Below, piece after piece: positions 1 to 8,559 of a stretch of DNA of 64,000 nucleotides; the stretch's first letter is position 1; each line of letters starts with the position of its first letter. Under the pieces are notes generated by a model. That model was not told the origin of the DNA. It saw only the letters and a program-made list of their open reading frames with translations, and did no database searches. This DNA comes from Flavobacterium enshiense DK69 (GTDB lineage Bacteria; Bacteroidota; Bacteroidia; Flavobacteriales; Flavobacteriaceae): NCBI RefSeq assembly GCF_000498495.1, contig NZ_AVCS01000015.1:248001-312000 (forward strand). The letters run 5' to 3'. Position numbers and translations under genes: made by a program.

Positions 1-110
1 TGGACATTGCCTTCGATAATTCGCAACTGGTTCTGATGAAAAATATTAAAAAAGTCTTCGACCCGAATAATATTCTGAATCCTGGGAAAATTTTTCCGGA
101 TACTATTTGA
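1..110 (+). CDS. FAD-linked oxidase, C-terminal end (partial)
   Basis: This is the last 35 codons of a gene entering from the left edge, read in the frame starting at base 3 and stopping at TGA 108-110. The peptide has the closing motif of the FAD-linked oxidase C-terminal domain (glycolate oxidase GlcD / D-lactate dehydrogenase type), with 'LMKNIKKVFDPNNILNPGKI' just before the end. Proteins of this family oxidise 2-hydroxyacids with FAD. Substrate and full domain layout cannot be judged from this fragment. A strong terminator follows 19 bases later, so the gene ends its transcription unit. Confidence 0.8.
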   Translation, partial: DIAFDNSQLVLMKNIKKVFDPNNILNPGKIFPDTI

Positions 111-128
111 AAATAAGAGGATAAACAC

Positions 129-164
129 AAAAAGGACATGCATTATAGTATGTCCTTTTTTTTT
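129..164 (+). terminator. Rho-independent terminator after the oxidase
   Basis: An 11-bp stem (AAAAAGGACAT with ATGTCCTTTTT) with a short loop is followed by a run of T. Confidence 0.8.
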
Positions 165-269
165 CTTACATCTTTAAATTTTCTTCAATTTTCAATTTTA
201 CTATTTCACGGTTTTCTTTTTTGAGTTTTAATTCCTGTTTGCTCGAAAAATTCATCCCTTTTTTGCCGT

Positions 270-311
270 AATTTTGAATTCCTCATTCGTAATTCTTCAT
301 TAATAATTTCA
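270..311. repeat. Heptamer tandem array (AATTnnT type)
   Basis: Six consecutive 7-nt units (for example AATTTTG, AATTCCT, then CATTCGT, AATTCTT) lie about 80 bases upstream of the first SBBP gene. It belongs with the short 7-nt arrays seen elsewhere in this window. Confidence 0.5.
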
Positions 312-335
312 AAAGTAAAAGACTTTATTTACTGA

Positions 336-366
336 TTGTTAGGTGTTTAGATATTTTTTAACTTTA
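336..366 (+). promoter_or_regulatory. Bacteroidetes-type promoter of the first SBBP gene
   Basis: TTG (336-338), a 20-nt spacer and TAACTTTA (359-366) match the TTG/TAnnTTTG consensus except for the last base. The start codon follows 24 bases downstream. Confidence 0.5.
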
Positions 367-390
367 TAGTGAAGTTAAAATAATTATCTT

Positions 391-3300
391 ATGAGGACCT
401 ATTACTTGTTATTAGTGAGCGTTTTGAGTATAGTGAGCACTTATACTTCGAATGCACAGGGCAACCCGCAGTTACAGTGGGTTTTTAATGCGGTAAATAC
501 AGCGGTATGGGGAGGTGGCAGCTATGGGAGCAGTATAGCAGTCGATGCCTTAGGTAACCGTTATGTTGCGGGGAGTTTTCAGGGAACCGCCGATTTTGAT
601 CCTTCTGATGCTACGGCTAATCTGACTTCGGTCGGGAGTACCGATGCATTTATTGCCAAATATGACAGCAACGGCAACTACCTTTGGGCGAAAGCTTTTG
701 GGGGTGCTTCGGGTGAATCCGTTAATTCAATAGCCTTAAGCAGTATTGGGGAGCTTTATGTCACGGGGTATTTTTACGATACTGCCGATTTTGATCCTTC
801 GGTCGCCAAGGCTAAATTAACTTCAGTAGGAGATGGCGATATTTTCATTGCGAAATACGACAGCAGTGGCAATTATCTTTGGGCAAAAGCGATGGGGGGA
901 CCAGGTTATGATCAAGGTGATTCTGTTGCGGTTAATAGTAGCGGTGAGGCATATATCACGGGGTATTTTGTGGATACAGTCGATTTTGACCCTTCAGCTG
1001 CCACGGCCAATTTGATTTCGGCAGGACAGGCTGATATTTTCATTGCGAAATACAGCAGCAGTGGTAGTTACATTTGGGCGAAACGTATAGGGGGTACAGA
1101 AAATGATGTAGGTAATTCGATAGCCTTAAACAGCAGTGGTCAGGTACTTATCACAGGGTATTTTCAAAATACAGTCGATTTTGACCCTTCGTCTGCCACG
1201 GCCAATCTGACCTCGGCAGGAAGTGGAGATATTTTTATTGCGAAATACGACGGTAACGGCAACTACCTTTGGGCGAATGCGGTAAGGGGAACAGGTTATG
1301 AACAAGGTGATGCTATTGCTGTAAATAGCATCGGGGAGATATATGTCACAGGTCTTTTTCAAAATACAGTCGATTTTAATCCTTCTGCTGCTACAGCCAA
1401 TCTGACCTCGGCCGGAATGGAAGATATCTTTATTGCAAAATACGATAGTAATGGCAGCTACCTTTGGGCGAAAGCTATGGGAGGGCCTGGAAGTGACAGG
1501 GGAGAATCTCTAGCGTTAAACGGTAGTGGGGAGGTTCATGTTACCGGATCTTTTCAAGGTACTGTTGATTTTGATCCTTCGGCTGCGGTGGCTAATTTTA
1601 CTTCTGTAGATAGCAGTCGTGATATTTTTATTGCGAAATACGGAACCAATGGCACCTACCTCTGGGCGGGAGCAATGGGAGGGATGTATGACGAAGGAGG
1701 TTCTTCTCTGGTAGTAGACAATAGTGGTCGGGTGAGTGCCACGGGTTATTTTGTCGGAACTGTCGATTTTGACCCCTCACCGGGAACGGCTAATTTAACA
1801 TCCGGTCAAGGAGATTGTTTTGTTTTGGCTTATACATCATCCGGCAGTTATAATAATGCATTGGCTATAGGAGGGTATTCGGTCTATAATTTTCACGGAG
1901 AAGGGAAAAGTGTGGCCACGGATGCTTTTGGGAATGTTTATGTTGCAGGTACTTTTCAGGGTACGGTCGATTTTGATCCATCAGCAAGTACTGCCTATTG
2001 GACTTCAGCAGGAATTGACGATATCTTCATTGCTAAATATGACAGCAGTGGAAACTATCTTTGGTCGAAAGCCATTGGCGGGACAAGCCATGAAAATGTT
2101 GCTTCTCTAGTGGTAAACAGCAGTGGGGAGGTGTACATTACGGGGTATTTTAGCCCGATTGTCGATTTTGACCCTTCGCCCGCCGTAGCCAATTTGAATT
2201 CGTCGGGAGGTATGGATATTTTTATTGCGAAATACGACAGCAACGGGAACTATATTTGGGCGAAAGCAATAGGAGGACCTGATGGTGATACAGGTGTCTA
2301 TTCTATGGCCATCAATAACAGTGGTGAGTTGTATATCACCGGAATTTTTATTGGAAATATAGATTTTGATCCTTCAGGGGCTGTAGTCTTTCTGCCAGCC
2401 CATTCGGTTAGCGATACCTTTATTGCCAAATACGACAGTAACGGCAATTACCTTTGGGTAAAAGGCATTGGAGGGCCGGAGGGTGATATTGTGGCATCCA
2501 TTACGTTAAACAGTAGTGGTCAGGTATACATCACGGGATATTTTGCAGATACTTCCGATTTTGATCCTTCTCCCAACGTTGCCAATTTGACTTCGGCCGG
2601 GAATTTTGATATTTTCCTAGCCAAATACGACAGCAATGGTAATTACCTTTGGGCGAAAGCGATGGGGGGAACAGGTTATGATATATGTGATGCTGTTGTT
2701 GTAAATAGCAGTGGGGAGGCATATATCACAGGGACTTTTTCTGCTACAGCCGATTTTAACCCTTCGACAGCCACAGCTACTTTGACCCCAGTAGGAGGAG
2801 GTGGGAATTTGTTTATTGCGAAGTACGATAACAATGGTAATTACATCTGGGCGAAAGCCATAGAAGTTATAAAAAATGCATTCTTCGAGACCCCCAGTTC
2901 CCTTGCGTTAAACAATAATGGTGATATGTATATTGCCGGTATGTTTCAAGGGACTGGTGATTTTGATCCTTCAGCTGCGACGGTCAATTTCACCTCTGTA
3001 GGTAGAAGCAGGGATATTTTCATTGCGAAATACAGTAATAGTGGTAACTTCCTTTTGGGGAAGAGTATAGGAGGAGCAGGTTATGATAATGTTAAATCCC
3101 TTGTGATGAGAAACAACGATCAGATGTATGTCACAGGGAGTTTTCAAAATACATGCGATTTTGAACCTTCAAATGCAAGCGGCAGCTTGACTACGTTAAA
3201 CAGTGGAGACATGTTCCTGGCTAAGTATCTTGAATGTAATGCTGTTACAACACCAACAATAACACTAATAGGTACTACCTTAACCGCAAATGGGCAAGCA

Positions 3301-3708
3301 GGTAATTACCAATGGGTTGATTGTAGTAATGGGAATGAACCTGTACCAGGGGCAATAGGTCCGTCTTTTACCCCTGCTGTACCCGGAAATTATGCCGTAA
3401 TTTTAACGGTTGGAGGTTGTGCAAGTATTTCGGCTTGTCAAACGGTATTGAGCATTCATGAAGAGGAAATGGCGTCAATAGTGTTATATCCAAACCCAAC
3501 AACAGGTAACTTTACTGTCAGCTGGGCTGATGCGTTGGAATCGGCAGAGATTGTCGTTACCGATATCATGGGTAAAACTATCAAAACAATGCTGTGCCAA
3601 GGACAGCAGGAAGCAAGGCTTTCTCTGGATGGCGCTGCAAAAGGCATCTACTTCGTTCGTTTACAGAGCGGGCAGAAAACCAAACAGTTTAAACTGGTTA
3701 AAAAATAG
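391..3708 (+). CDS. Secreted SBBP-repeat beta-propeller protein with T9SS sorting domain (copy 1)
   Basis: The 1105-residue protein has a signal peptide (about 1-22, ending SNA|Q). It then has about fourteen repeats of roughly 65 residues carrying 'TVDFDPSAATANLTS', 'DIFIAKYDSNGNYLWAKA' and 'SSGEVYITGYF'. These match SBBP (seven-bladed beta-propeller) repeats. A Cys-containing Ig-like stretch follows near 950-1025, then a type A T9SS C-terminal domain starting at 'LYPNPTTGNF' and ending 'KQFKLVKK'. The protein is expected to cross the outer membrane by T9SS and be released or anchored at the surface; ligand and role are unknown. The next gene is a close full-length paralog, so this is a tandem duplication. 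The acidic DFDP motif in each repeat could bind calcium, but that is inference. Confidence 0.85.
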   Translation: MRTYYLLLVSVLSIVSTYTSNAQGNPQLQWVFNAVNTAVWGGGSYGSSIAVDALGNRYVAGSFQGTADFDPSDATANLTSVGSTDAFIAKYDSNGNYLWAKAFGGASGESVNSIALSSIGELYVTGYFYDTADFDPSVAKAKLTSVGDGDIFIAKYDSSGNYLWAKAMGGPGYDQGDSVAVNSSGEAYITGYFVDTVDFDPSAATANLISAGQADIFIAKYSSSGSYIWAKRIGGTENDVGNSIALNSSGQVLITGYFQNTVDFDPSSATANLTSAGSGDIFIAKYDGNGNYLWANAVRGTGYEQGDAIAVNSIGEIYVTGLFQNTVDFNPSAATANLTSAGMEDIFIAKYDSNGSYLWAKAMGGPGSDRGESLALNGSGEVHVTGSFQGTVDFDPSAAVANFTSVDSSRDIFIAKYGTNGTYLWAGAMGGMYDEGGSSLVVDNSGRVSATGYFVGTVDFDPSPGTANLTSGQGDCFVLAYTSSGSYNNALAIGGYSVYNFHGEGKSVATDAFGNVYVAGTFQGTVDFDPSASTAYWTSAGIDDIFIAKYDSSGNYLWSKAIGGTSHENVASLVVNSSGEVYITGYFSPIVDFDPSPAVANLNSSGGMDIFIAKYDSNGNYIWAKAIGGPDGDTGVYSMAINNSGELYITGIFIGNIDFDPSGAVVFLPAHSVSDTFIAKYDSNGNYLWVKGIGGPEGDIVASITLNSSGQVYITGYFADTSDFDPSPNVANLTSAGNFDIFLAKYDSNGNYLWAKAMGGTGYDICDAVVVNSSGEAYITGTFSATADFNPSTATATLTPVGGGGNLFIAKYDNNGNYIWAKAIEVIKNAFFETPSSLALNNNGDMYIAGMFQGTGDFDPSAATVNFTSVGRSRDIFIAKYSNSGNFLLGKSIGGAGYDNVKSLVMRNNDQMYVTGSFQNTCDFEPSNASGSLTTLNSGDMFLAKYLECNAVTTPTITLIGTTLTANGQAGNYQWVDCSNGNEPVPGAIGPSFTPAVPGNYAVILTVGGCASISACQTVLSIHEEEMASIVLYPNPTTGNFTVSWADALESAEIVVTDIMGKTIKTMLCQGQQEARLSLDGAAKGIYFVRLQSGQKTKQFKLVKK

Positions 3709-3733
3709 TATTGTTTTTCATGTTTTTTAAAAG

Positions 3734-3765
3734 AAGGTCTTTCCATATTGGGAAGGCCTTTTTTG
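3734..3765 (+). terminator. Rho-independent terminator after SBBP copy 1
   Basis: An 11-bp stem with G-U pairs (AAGGTCTTTCC with GGGAAGGCCTT), loop ATATT, then a T run. The rest of 3709-4017 holds only AT-rich DNA, a small inverted repeat near 3819-3838 and the promoter below. Confidence 0.75.
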
Positions 3766-3985
3766 ATTTTAAGAAATAGATAAGTAGCTTCGGGAACCTC
3801 AGTCACCCGCTGTTCGACCCTTTAACAGGTTCAGGGTACTAGTCAGGCATTGCTTTTCACATTTTTACCCTTCAACTTCCAATTCCCAAACCGTAGCACA
3901 TAACTTATAATTTGTAATCCTCATTCGTGTTTTATATCTATAATCTTTAATTGATTGATTTTAAAGGTTTTACATTGTTAATTCA

Positions 3986-3993
3986 TAACTTTG
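3986..3993 (+). promoter_or_regulatory. -7 element of SBBP copy 2
   Basis: TAACTTTG is an exact TAnnTTTG match 24 bases before the start codon, the same spacing as in copy 1. No TTG lies at the usual 19-20 nt spacing. Confidence 0.45.
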
Positions 3994-4017
3994 TATGAGA
4001 CCTAAAATGATTATGAG

Positions 4018-7000
4018 ATGAAGAAGTATTACTTGTTATTGGTATGTGTTTTGGGCTTGGGAAACTTTTTCCCTTCAAATGCACAGGTCAACCCACAGTT
4101 ACAGTGGGTTTTTAATGCGGCAAATACGGCTATATGGGGAGGTACGAACTTTGGAAGATGTATTGCTGTCGATGCCTCGGGTAATCGTTATGTAGCTGGA
4201 TATTTTCAGGGAACTGCCGATTTTGACCCTTCGGTAGGCACAGCCAACCTGACTGCGGTAGGTTGGGGAGATATTTTCATTGCGAAATACGACAGTAATG
4301 GTAAATATCTTTGGGCGAAAGCTTTTGGTGGGGGGTTGGATGATTCTGCTATTTCAATAGCCTTAAACAACAATGGGGAGGTGTATGTTACTGGTTTTTT
4401 TTCGGCAACTGCCGACTTTGATCCTTCAGCTGCCACGGCCAATTTAACTTCAACTGGAAATGAAGATATTTTCATAGCAAAATACGACAGTAACGGCAAC
4501 TATATTTGGGCGAAGGCTTTTGGGGGGACCAATAGTGATTATGTTAATTCGATTGTCGTAAACACCGATGGGGAGGTGTACCTCACAGGGTCTTTTTGGG
4601 ATACTGCCGATTTTGATCCTTCAGTTGCCACGGCCAATCTAACTTCGGCTGGATATGACGATATTTTCATCGCAAAATACAGTAGCAGCGGTAGTTACAT
4701 TTGGGTCAAAGGTATAGGAGGGACAGGATTTGATGCTAGTAATGACATAACCTTGAACAGCAGTGGAGAGGTACATATTACGGGATATTTTTCAAATACG
4801 GTTGATTTTGATCCTTCTGCCTCTACGGCCAATTTAACTTCAGCTGAGTATAGTGATATTTTTATTGCGAAATACACCAACAACGGCAGTTACCTTTGGG
4901 CAAAAGCTATGGGGGGGGCTGCCAGTGATTCGGCGCGTTCTCTTGTTGTAAACAGCATTGGTGAGGTATATATTACGGGAGATTTTTCAAATACAGTTGA
5001 TTTTGATCCTTCTGCCGCTACGGCCAATTTAACTTCAGCTGGGTATAATGATATTTTTATTGCGAAATACACCAATAACGGCAGTTACCTTTGGGCGAAA
5101 GCTATGGGCGGGTTCGAAAGTGATTTGGGCTTTTCCCTTGCCGTAAACAGCAGTGGGGAAGTAATCATTACGGGAACTTTTTCATGGACAGTTGATTTTG
5201 ACCCTTCGGCTGCCACCTCTACTCTGACCTCAGTGAATCAAAGCAGAGATATTTTTATTGCGAAATACAACAGTAACGGCGGTTACCTTTGGGCGGCAGG
5301 TATGGGAGGGGAATGTGACGAAAGCGGTTTTTCTGTGGTAGTAGACAATAACGGTCGGATTAGTGCCACGGGGGATTTTTGCGGGACTGCGGATTTTGAT
5401 CCTTCAGCGGGAACGGCCAATTTAACAACTGGAGGTGGTTTGAATTGTTTTGTTTCAACCTATACTACATCGGGCAGTTACATAAATGCATTTGCTATAG
5501 GAGGATATTCAAGTAATAGTTTTAGAGGACAAGGAAATTGTATGGCCAAAGATGCTTTTGGGAATGTTTATGTTGCCGGTATTTTCTATGGTACGGTTGA
5601 TTTTGATCCATCAGCAAATACGGCCTATTGGACTTCTGCCGGATCTCGAGATATTTTCATTGCGAAATATGACAGCAACGGAAACTATCTTTGGTCGAAA
5701 GCTGTTGCAGGACCGGGTTTTGACAATGTTGGGTCGCTCGTGGTAAATAGTGGTGGGGAGGTGTATATAACGGGTTATTTTGATCAGATTGCCGATTTTG
5801 ATCCTTCGGCCGCCGTGGCCAATTTGAACTCATCAGGAAGGAGCGATATTTTCATTGCAAAATACGACAGTAACGGGAACTATCTGTGGGCGAAAGCCAT
5901 TGGAGGGCCCGATGCTGACCTAGGTGTCCATTCTATGGCTGCCAACAGCAGTGGGGAGCTATATCTCACAGGAGTTGGTGGTTCTATTGGGAATATAGAT
6001 TTTGATCCTTCGGGAGCTACAGCGTATCTTTCTCAAACTTTTTCTTTTTCTGATATATTTATTGCGAAATATGATAGTAACGGCAACTATCTTTGGGTAA
6101 AATCCATTGTAGGATCAAGGTATGATCGTGTGGCGAACCTCGCGGTAAACAGTAGTGGTCAAGTATACATTACGGGATCTTTTGAGGAAACTGCTGATTT
6201 TGATCCTTCGGCAAATGTTGCCAATTTAACTTCTGTTGGAGTTTTCGATATTTTCATTGCCAAATACGACAGCAGTGGTAATTACCTTTGGGCAAAAGCA
6301 GTGGGCGGAACAGGTAATGATATGGTCAATTTCATTGCTGTGAACGGCAGTGGAGACTTGTATGTAACGGGGTATTTTGCCAGTACAGTCGATTTTGATC
6401 CTTCGGCTGCCACAGCTAATTTGACATCAGAAGGAGTGTCAAATGTATTTCTTGCGAAATACAATAGTAGCGGTAATTATATTTGGGCAAAAGCTCTGGG
6501 AGTGATAGATCATGAGTTTGATTTAGATTATACCCGCAATTCCCTTGCACTAAACAGTGGAGGGGAGGTGTATATGGCCGGGATGTTTCGAGGGACCGAC
6601 GATTTTGATCCGTCTGCAGCAGTGGCCAATTTCACTTCGGTTGGGAGTGACGATATTTTCATAGCGAAATACAGCAGTAGTGGTAATTACCTTTGGGCGA
6701 AAGCTGTTGGGGGAGGAGGTCAAGATGGTGCTACTGCCCTTGTGGTGAACGATAAGCAGGTGTATGTTACGGGGGAATTTGAAGGTACATGCGATTTTGA
6801 ACCTTCAAATACAAGCGGTAGTCTGACTACGTTGGGTTCTGGGGACATGTTCCTGGCTAAGTATCTTGAGTGCACTACCACTACGATACCTACAATAACG
6901 CTAACAGGTACTACCTTGACTTCAAACAGTACTGCAGATGTATATCAGTGGATTGATTGTAATAACGGAAATACACCGGTTCCAAACGCAACAAGCCAGT

Positions 7001-7344
7001 CGTTCACTCCTGTGGTGAGCGGAAATTATGCCGTGGTGTTAACAATGGGAGGCTGCCAAAGCACTTCGGCCTGTCAAACGGTATTGGGCGTCAGGGAGGA
7101 AGAAATGGCATCAGTGAAGCTATATCCTAATCCGACAACGGGTAATCTTACCATCAGCTGGGCTGATTCAATGGAGGATGTAGCGATTGTGGTTACAGAC
7201 ATATTGGGCAAAACCATAAAATCAATGCAGTACAAAGGACAGCAGGAAGCAAGATTTTCTCTGGACGGAGTTGCCAGCGGCATTTACTTTGTTCGTTTAC
7301 AAAACGGAGAGAAAACCAAACAGTTCAAATTGATCAAAAAATAG
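4018..7344 (+). CDS. Secreted SBBP-repeat beta-propeller protein with T9SS sorting domain (copy 2)
   Basis: The 1108-residue paralog of the preceding gene has the same layout. It has a signal peptide ending 'FPSNAQ', about fourteen SBBP repeats with 'DFDPSAATANLTS' and 'DIFIAKYDSNGNYLWAKA', a short Cys-containing Ig-like region, and a T9SS type A sorting domain starting 'LYPNPTTGNLTISW'. The two proteins align end to end without large gaps, and both start near 'NPQLQWVFNA'. The duplication is therefore of whole genes rather than individual blades. Some adjacent repeats are nearly identical at DNA level (around 4800-5090), which points to recent repeat exchange. Expected location is the cell surface or medium; function is unknown. 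Confidence 0.85.
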   Translation: MKKYYLLLVCVLGLGNFFPSNAQVNPQLQWVFNAANTAIWGGTNFGRCIAVDASGNRYVAGYFQGTADFDPSVGTANLTAVGWGDIFIAKYDSNGKYLWAKAFGGGLDDSAISIALNNNGEVYVTGFFSATADFDPSAATANLTSTGNEDIFIAKYDSNGNYIWAKAFGGTNSDYVNSIVVNTDGEVYLTGSFWDTADFDPSVATANLTSAGYDDIFIAKYSSSGSYIWVKGIGGTGFDASNDITLNSSGEVHITGYFSNTVDFDPSASTANLTSAEYSDIFIAKYTNNGSYLWAKAMGGAASDSARSLVVNSIGEVYITGDFSNTVDFDPSAATANLTSAGYNDIFIAKYTNNGSYLWAKAMGGFESDLGFSLAVNSSGEVIITGTFSWTVDFDPSAATSTLTSVNQSRDIFIAKYNSNGGYLWAAGMGGECDESGFSVVVDNNGRISATGDFCGTADFDPSAGTANLTTGGGLNCFVSTYTTSGSYINAFAIGGYSSNSFRGQGNCMAKDAFGNVYVAGIFYGTVDFDPSANTAYWTSAGSRDIFIAKYDSNGNYLWSKAVAGPGFDNVGSLVVNSGGEVYITGYFDQIADFDPSAAVANLNSSGRSDIFIAKYDSNGNYLWAKAIGGPDADLGVHSMAANSSGELYLTGVGGSIGNIDFDPSGATAYLSQTFSFSDIFIAKYDSNGNYLWVKSIVGSRYDRVANLAVNSSGQVYITGSFEETADFDPSANVANLTSVGVFDIFIAKYDSSGNYLWAKAVGGTGNDMVNFIAVNGSGDLYVTGYFASTVDFDPSAATANLTSEGVSNVFLAKYNSSGNYIWAKALGVIDHEFDLDYTRNSLALNSGGEVYMAGMFRGTDDFDPSAAVANFTSVGSDDIFIAKYSSSGNYLWAKAVGGGGQDGATALVVNDKQVYVTGEFEGTCDFEPSNTSGSLTTLGSGDMFLAKYLECTTTTIPTITLTGTTLTSNSTADVYQWIDCNNGNTPVPNATSQSFTPVVSGNYAVVLTMGGCQSTSACQTVLGVREEEMASVKLYPNPTTGNLTISWADSMEDVAIVVTDILGKTIKSMQYKGQQEARFSLDGVASGIYFVRLQNGEKTKQFKLIKK

Positions 7345-7370
7345 TGATGCTTTCATATGTTGAAATAAAA

Positions 7371-7402
7371 AAAAGAGGCTGTTTCAAAAGACAGCCTCTT
7401 TC
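7371..7402. terminator. Bidirectional terminator between convergent genes
   Basis: Stem AAAGAGGCTGT with ACAGCCTCTTT is flanked by A-rich and T-rich runs. It serves the SBBP gene on the plus strand and the gene ending at 7406 on the minus strand. Confidence 0.8.
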
Positions 7403-7405
7403 TTT

Positions 7406-7807
7406 TTAATTATTGCTTCTGAATTCCTCCAAAACTGCATCCGGATGCTTAAAAGTGGGCGGATGTTCTGTAATGTTGGCAATTCGCTTTTTGTTTAGTT
7501 TCATTGTAATGTCGGCTTCGGTCGTAAAAAGTAAAACCCACATGAACGGATTGTTGATGTAGGGTATCAGCTCGGATTCCATTGCGTCCAGTTCCACAAT
7601 CTTTTCGATTTCCTGCAAACCTTCCTTATAGATTTTGTGGATCACGGATAATTTTAAAACGCCGTTTTCTACCGCAGTTCTCACATAAATGTTTTGCAGT
7701 TCGGGACGGCCAATGGTTTTGGTCAATGTCAGTTTTGCAAAAGTCCCATCCTGAATGCTGGCTTTTACGCTGTCGAAAAATTCGGTATAGGTCGGATTGC
7801 TTATCAT
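7406..7807 (-). CDS. Stand-alone N-terminal-like domain of a Bacteroidetes SAM methyltransferase family
   Basis: A 133-residue soluble protein without signal peptide or membrane segment. 'FFDSVKASIQDGTFAKLTLTK', split here only by the reading, plus 'ELQNIYVRT', 'LLFTTEADI' and 'PPTFKHPD' resemble, from memory, the N-terminal region of Flavobacteriaceae class I methyltransferases of about 380 residues. The SAM-binding Rossmann part is absent: the frame ends at a normal stop beside a good terminator. It is either a domain-only relative or a truncated gene. The family link is recalled, not searched, and no function is asserted. Confidence 0.5.
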   Translation of the reverse strand: MISNPTYTEFFDSVKASIQDGTFAKLTLTKTIGRPELQNIYVRTAVENGVLKLSVIHKIYKEGLQEIEKIVELDAMESELIPYINNPFMWVLLFTTEADITMKLNKKRIANITEHPPTFKHPDAVLEEFRSNN

Positions 7808-7925
7808 TTTTTACTTTCTGTATGGATTTGTAATGGTAATTGTATTGCAAAAATAACTTTTTTGATCTTGGTCAAAGTGGTTTTGTTTCTTTTTAAATAG
7901 ATTACCATGTTGAATTTATAGAAAT

Positions 7926-7939
7926 CTGATAAAAATCAG
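7926..7939. promoter_or_regulatory. Inverted repeat upstream of the CNGKC gene
   Basis: CTGAT-aaaa-ATCAG lies 35 bases before the proposed start at 7974 and could be an operator. A TATCTTTA (-7-like) follows at about 7960-7967, so the mRNA leader would be very short. Confidence 0.3.
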
Positions 7940-7973
7940 TTTTATAAAAAGAATTATGAACTATCTTTACTTC

Positions 7974-8342
7974 ATGAAAAAAGTAATTGTAATAGTTGTA
8001 TTCCTTTTCTTCCTTAAACCGATCCTTCCGGTTTTGGAATACGTTTTCAATTACGATTATATTGTTAAAGAACTTTGTGAGAACAAAGCTAAGCCGGAAA
8101 TGAAATGTAACGGTAAATGCCACTTGATGAAGGAATTGGCAAAAGCTTCCGATACGGATAATCCGGTTTCTCAGGATAAAAAAACGTCACATGCCGAATT
8201 TGAAATCCTCTTTTTAGAAAAATCGCCTTCATTTGAAATCGCAAATCTGAATTTTCCTGTTCAGAAAGAAATCAACATGAAATACTCCGATTTGTACTTT
8301 TACGAAAACACCATTGTTGTTTTTCATCCGCCAGCCGTTTAA
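7974..8342 (+). CDS. Small exported protein with CNGKC motif (putative metal-handling)
   Basis: About 122 residues from ATG 7974. An upstream in-frame ATG at 7956 exists, but the -7-like TATCTTTA lies between them, so 7974 is preferred. An N-terminal hydrophobic helix ('VIVIVVFLFFLKPILPVLEY') acts as signal or anchor. Then comes 'ELCENKAKPEMKCNGKCHLM', with three Cys, one His and several Met, followed by a polar tail. Small proteins with this CNGKC pattern sit beside TonB-dependent receptors in Flavobacteria, and the residue set suits soft-metal (copper) binding or redox chemistry. This is inference from motif and neighbours; no named family was recognised. The receptor gene follows in the same direction after a structured leader. 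Confidence 0.6.
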   Translation: MKKVIVIVVFLFFLKPILPVLEYVFNYDYIVKELCENKAKPEMKCNGKCHLMKELAKASDTDNPVSQDKKTSHAEFEILFLEKSPSFEIANLNFPVQKEINMKYSDLYFYENTIVVFHPPAV

Positions 8343-8388
8343 TTATTGCTTTACCCTTTAATGTTTATCTGCGTTAGGTCTGTCTTTT

Positions 8389-8535
8389 CAGTCACAGCTT
8401 TACGAATTAATATCTGTTTCAGATAGATTTAGCTCTGACTGTATTTGGTTCAGATACCCCGATAATCATTTAACCTTTTTAATTCCGTTGTTGTAGCCAG
8501 GAAACTGTTTCCTCTGGTTAAAACCGATGGGGTAC
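8389..8535 (+). promoter_or_regulatory. Highly structured leader of the receptor gene (candidate cis-regulatory RNA)
   Basis: The gap 8343-8559 folds into two nested units by eye. Unit 1: an 11-nt stem 8389-8399/8431-8441 with one mismatch encloses the hairpin TATCTG (8411-8416)/CAGATA (8420-8425). Unit 2: TACCCC (8455-8460) pairs with GGGGTA (8529-8534). It encloses TTTAACC (8469-8475)/GGTTAAA (8516-8522) and then the hairpin AGGAAA/TTTCCT (8499-8504/8508-8513). No T run follows, so it is not a terminator. It ends 25 bases before the receptor start. It does not match the cobalamin or TPP riboswitch consensus as I remember them. Confidence 0.45.
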
Positions 8536-8559
8536 ATTACGTAATAATTATACAGAAAA

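Noticed and set aside
3766-3985. Possible small RNA between the SBBP genes (inverted repeat near 3819-3838)
   Set aside because: A short GC-rich dyad only; no promoter or terminator brackets it.
4206-7283. Minus-strand frames within the SBBP genes
   Set aside because: They recur with the repeat (same 'GSKSTV' pattern in each blade), which shows they are shadows of the coding strand.
8343-8559. Cobalamin or TPP riboswitch before the receptor
   Set aside because: Neither the B12 box nor the TPP core sequence is present; the stems found do not fit either consensus.
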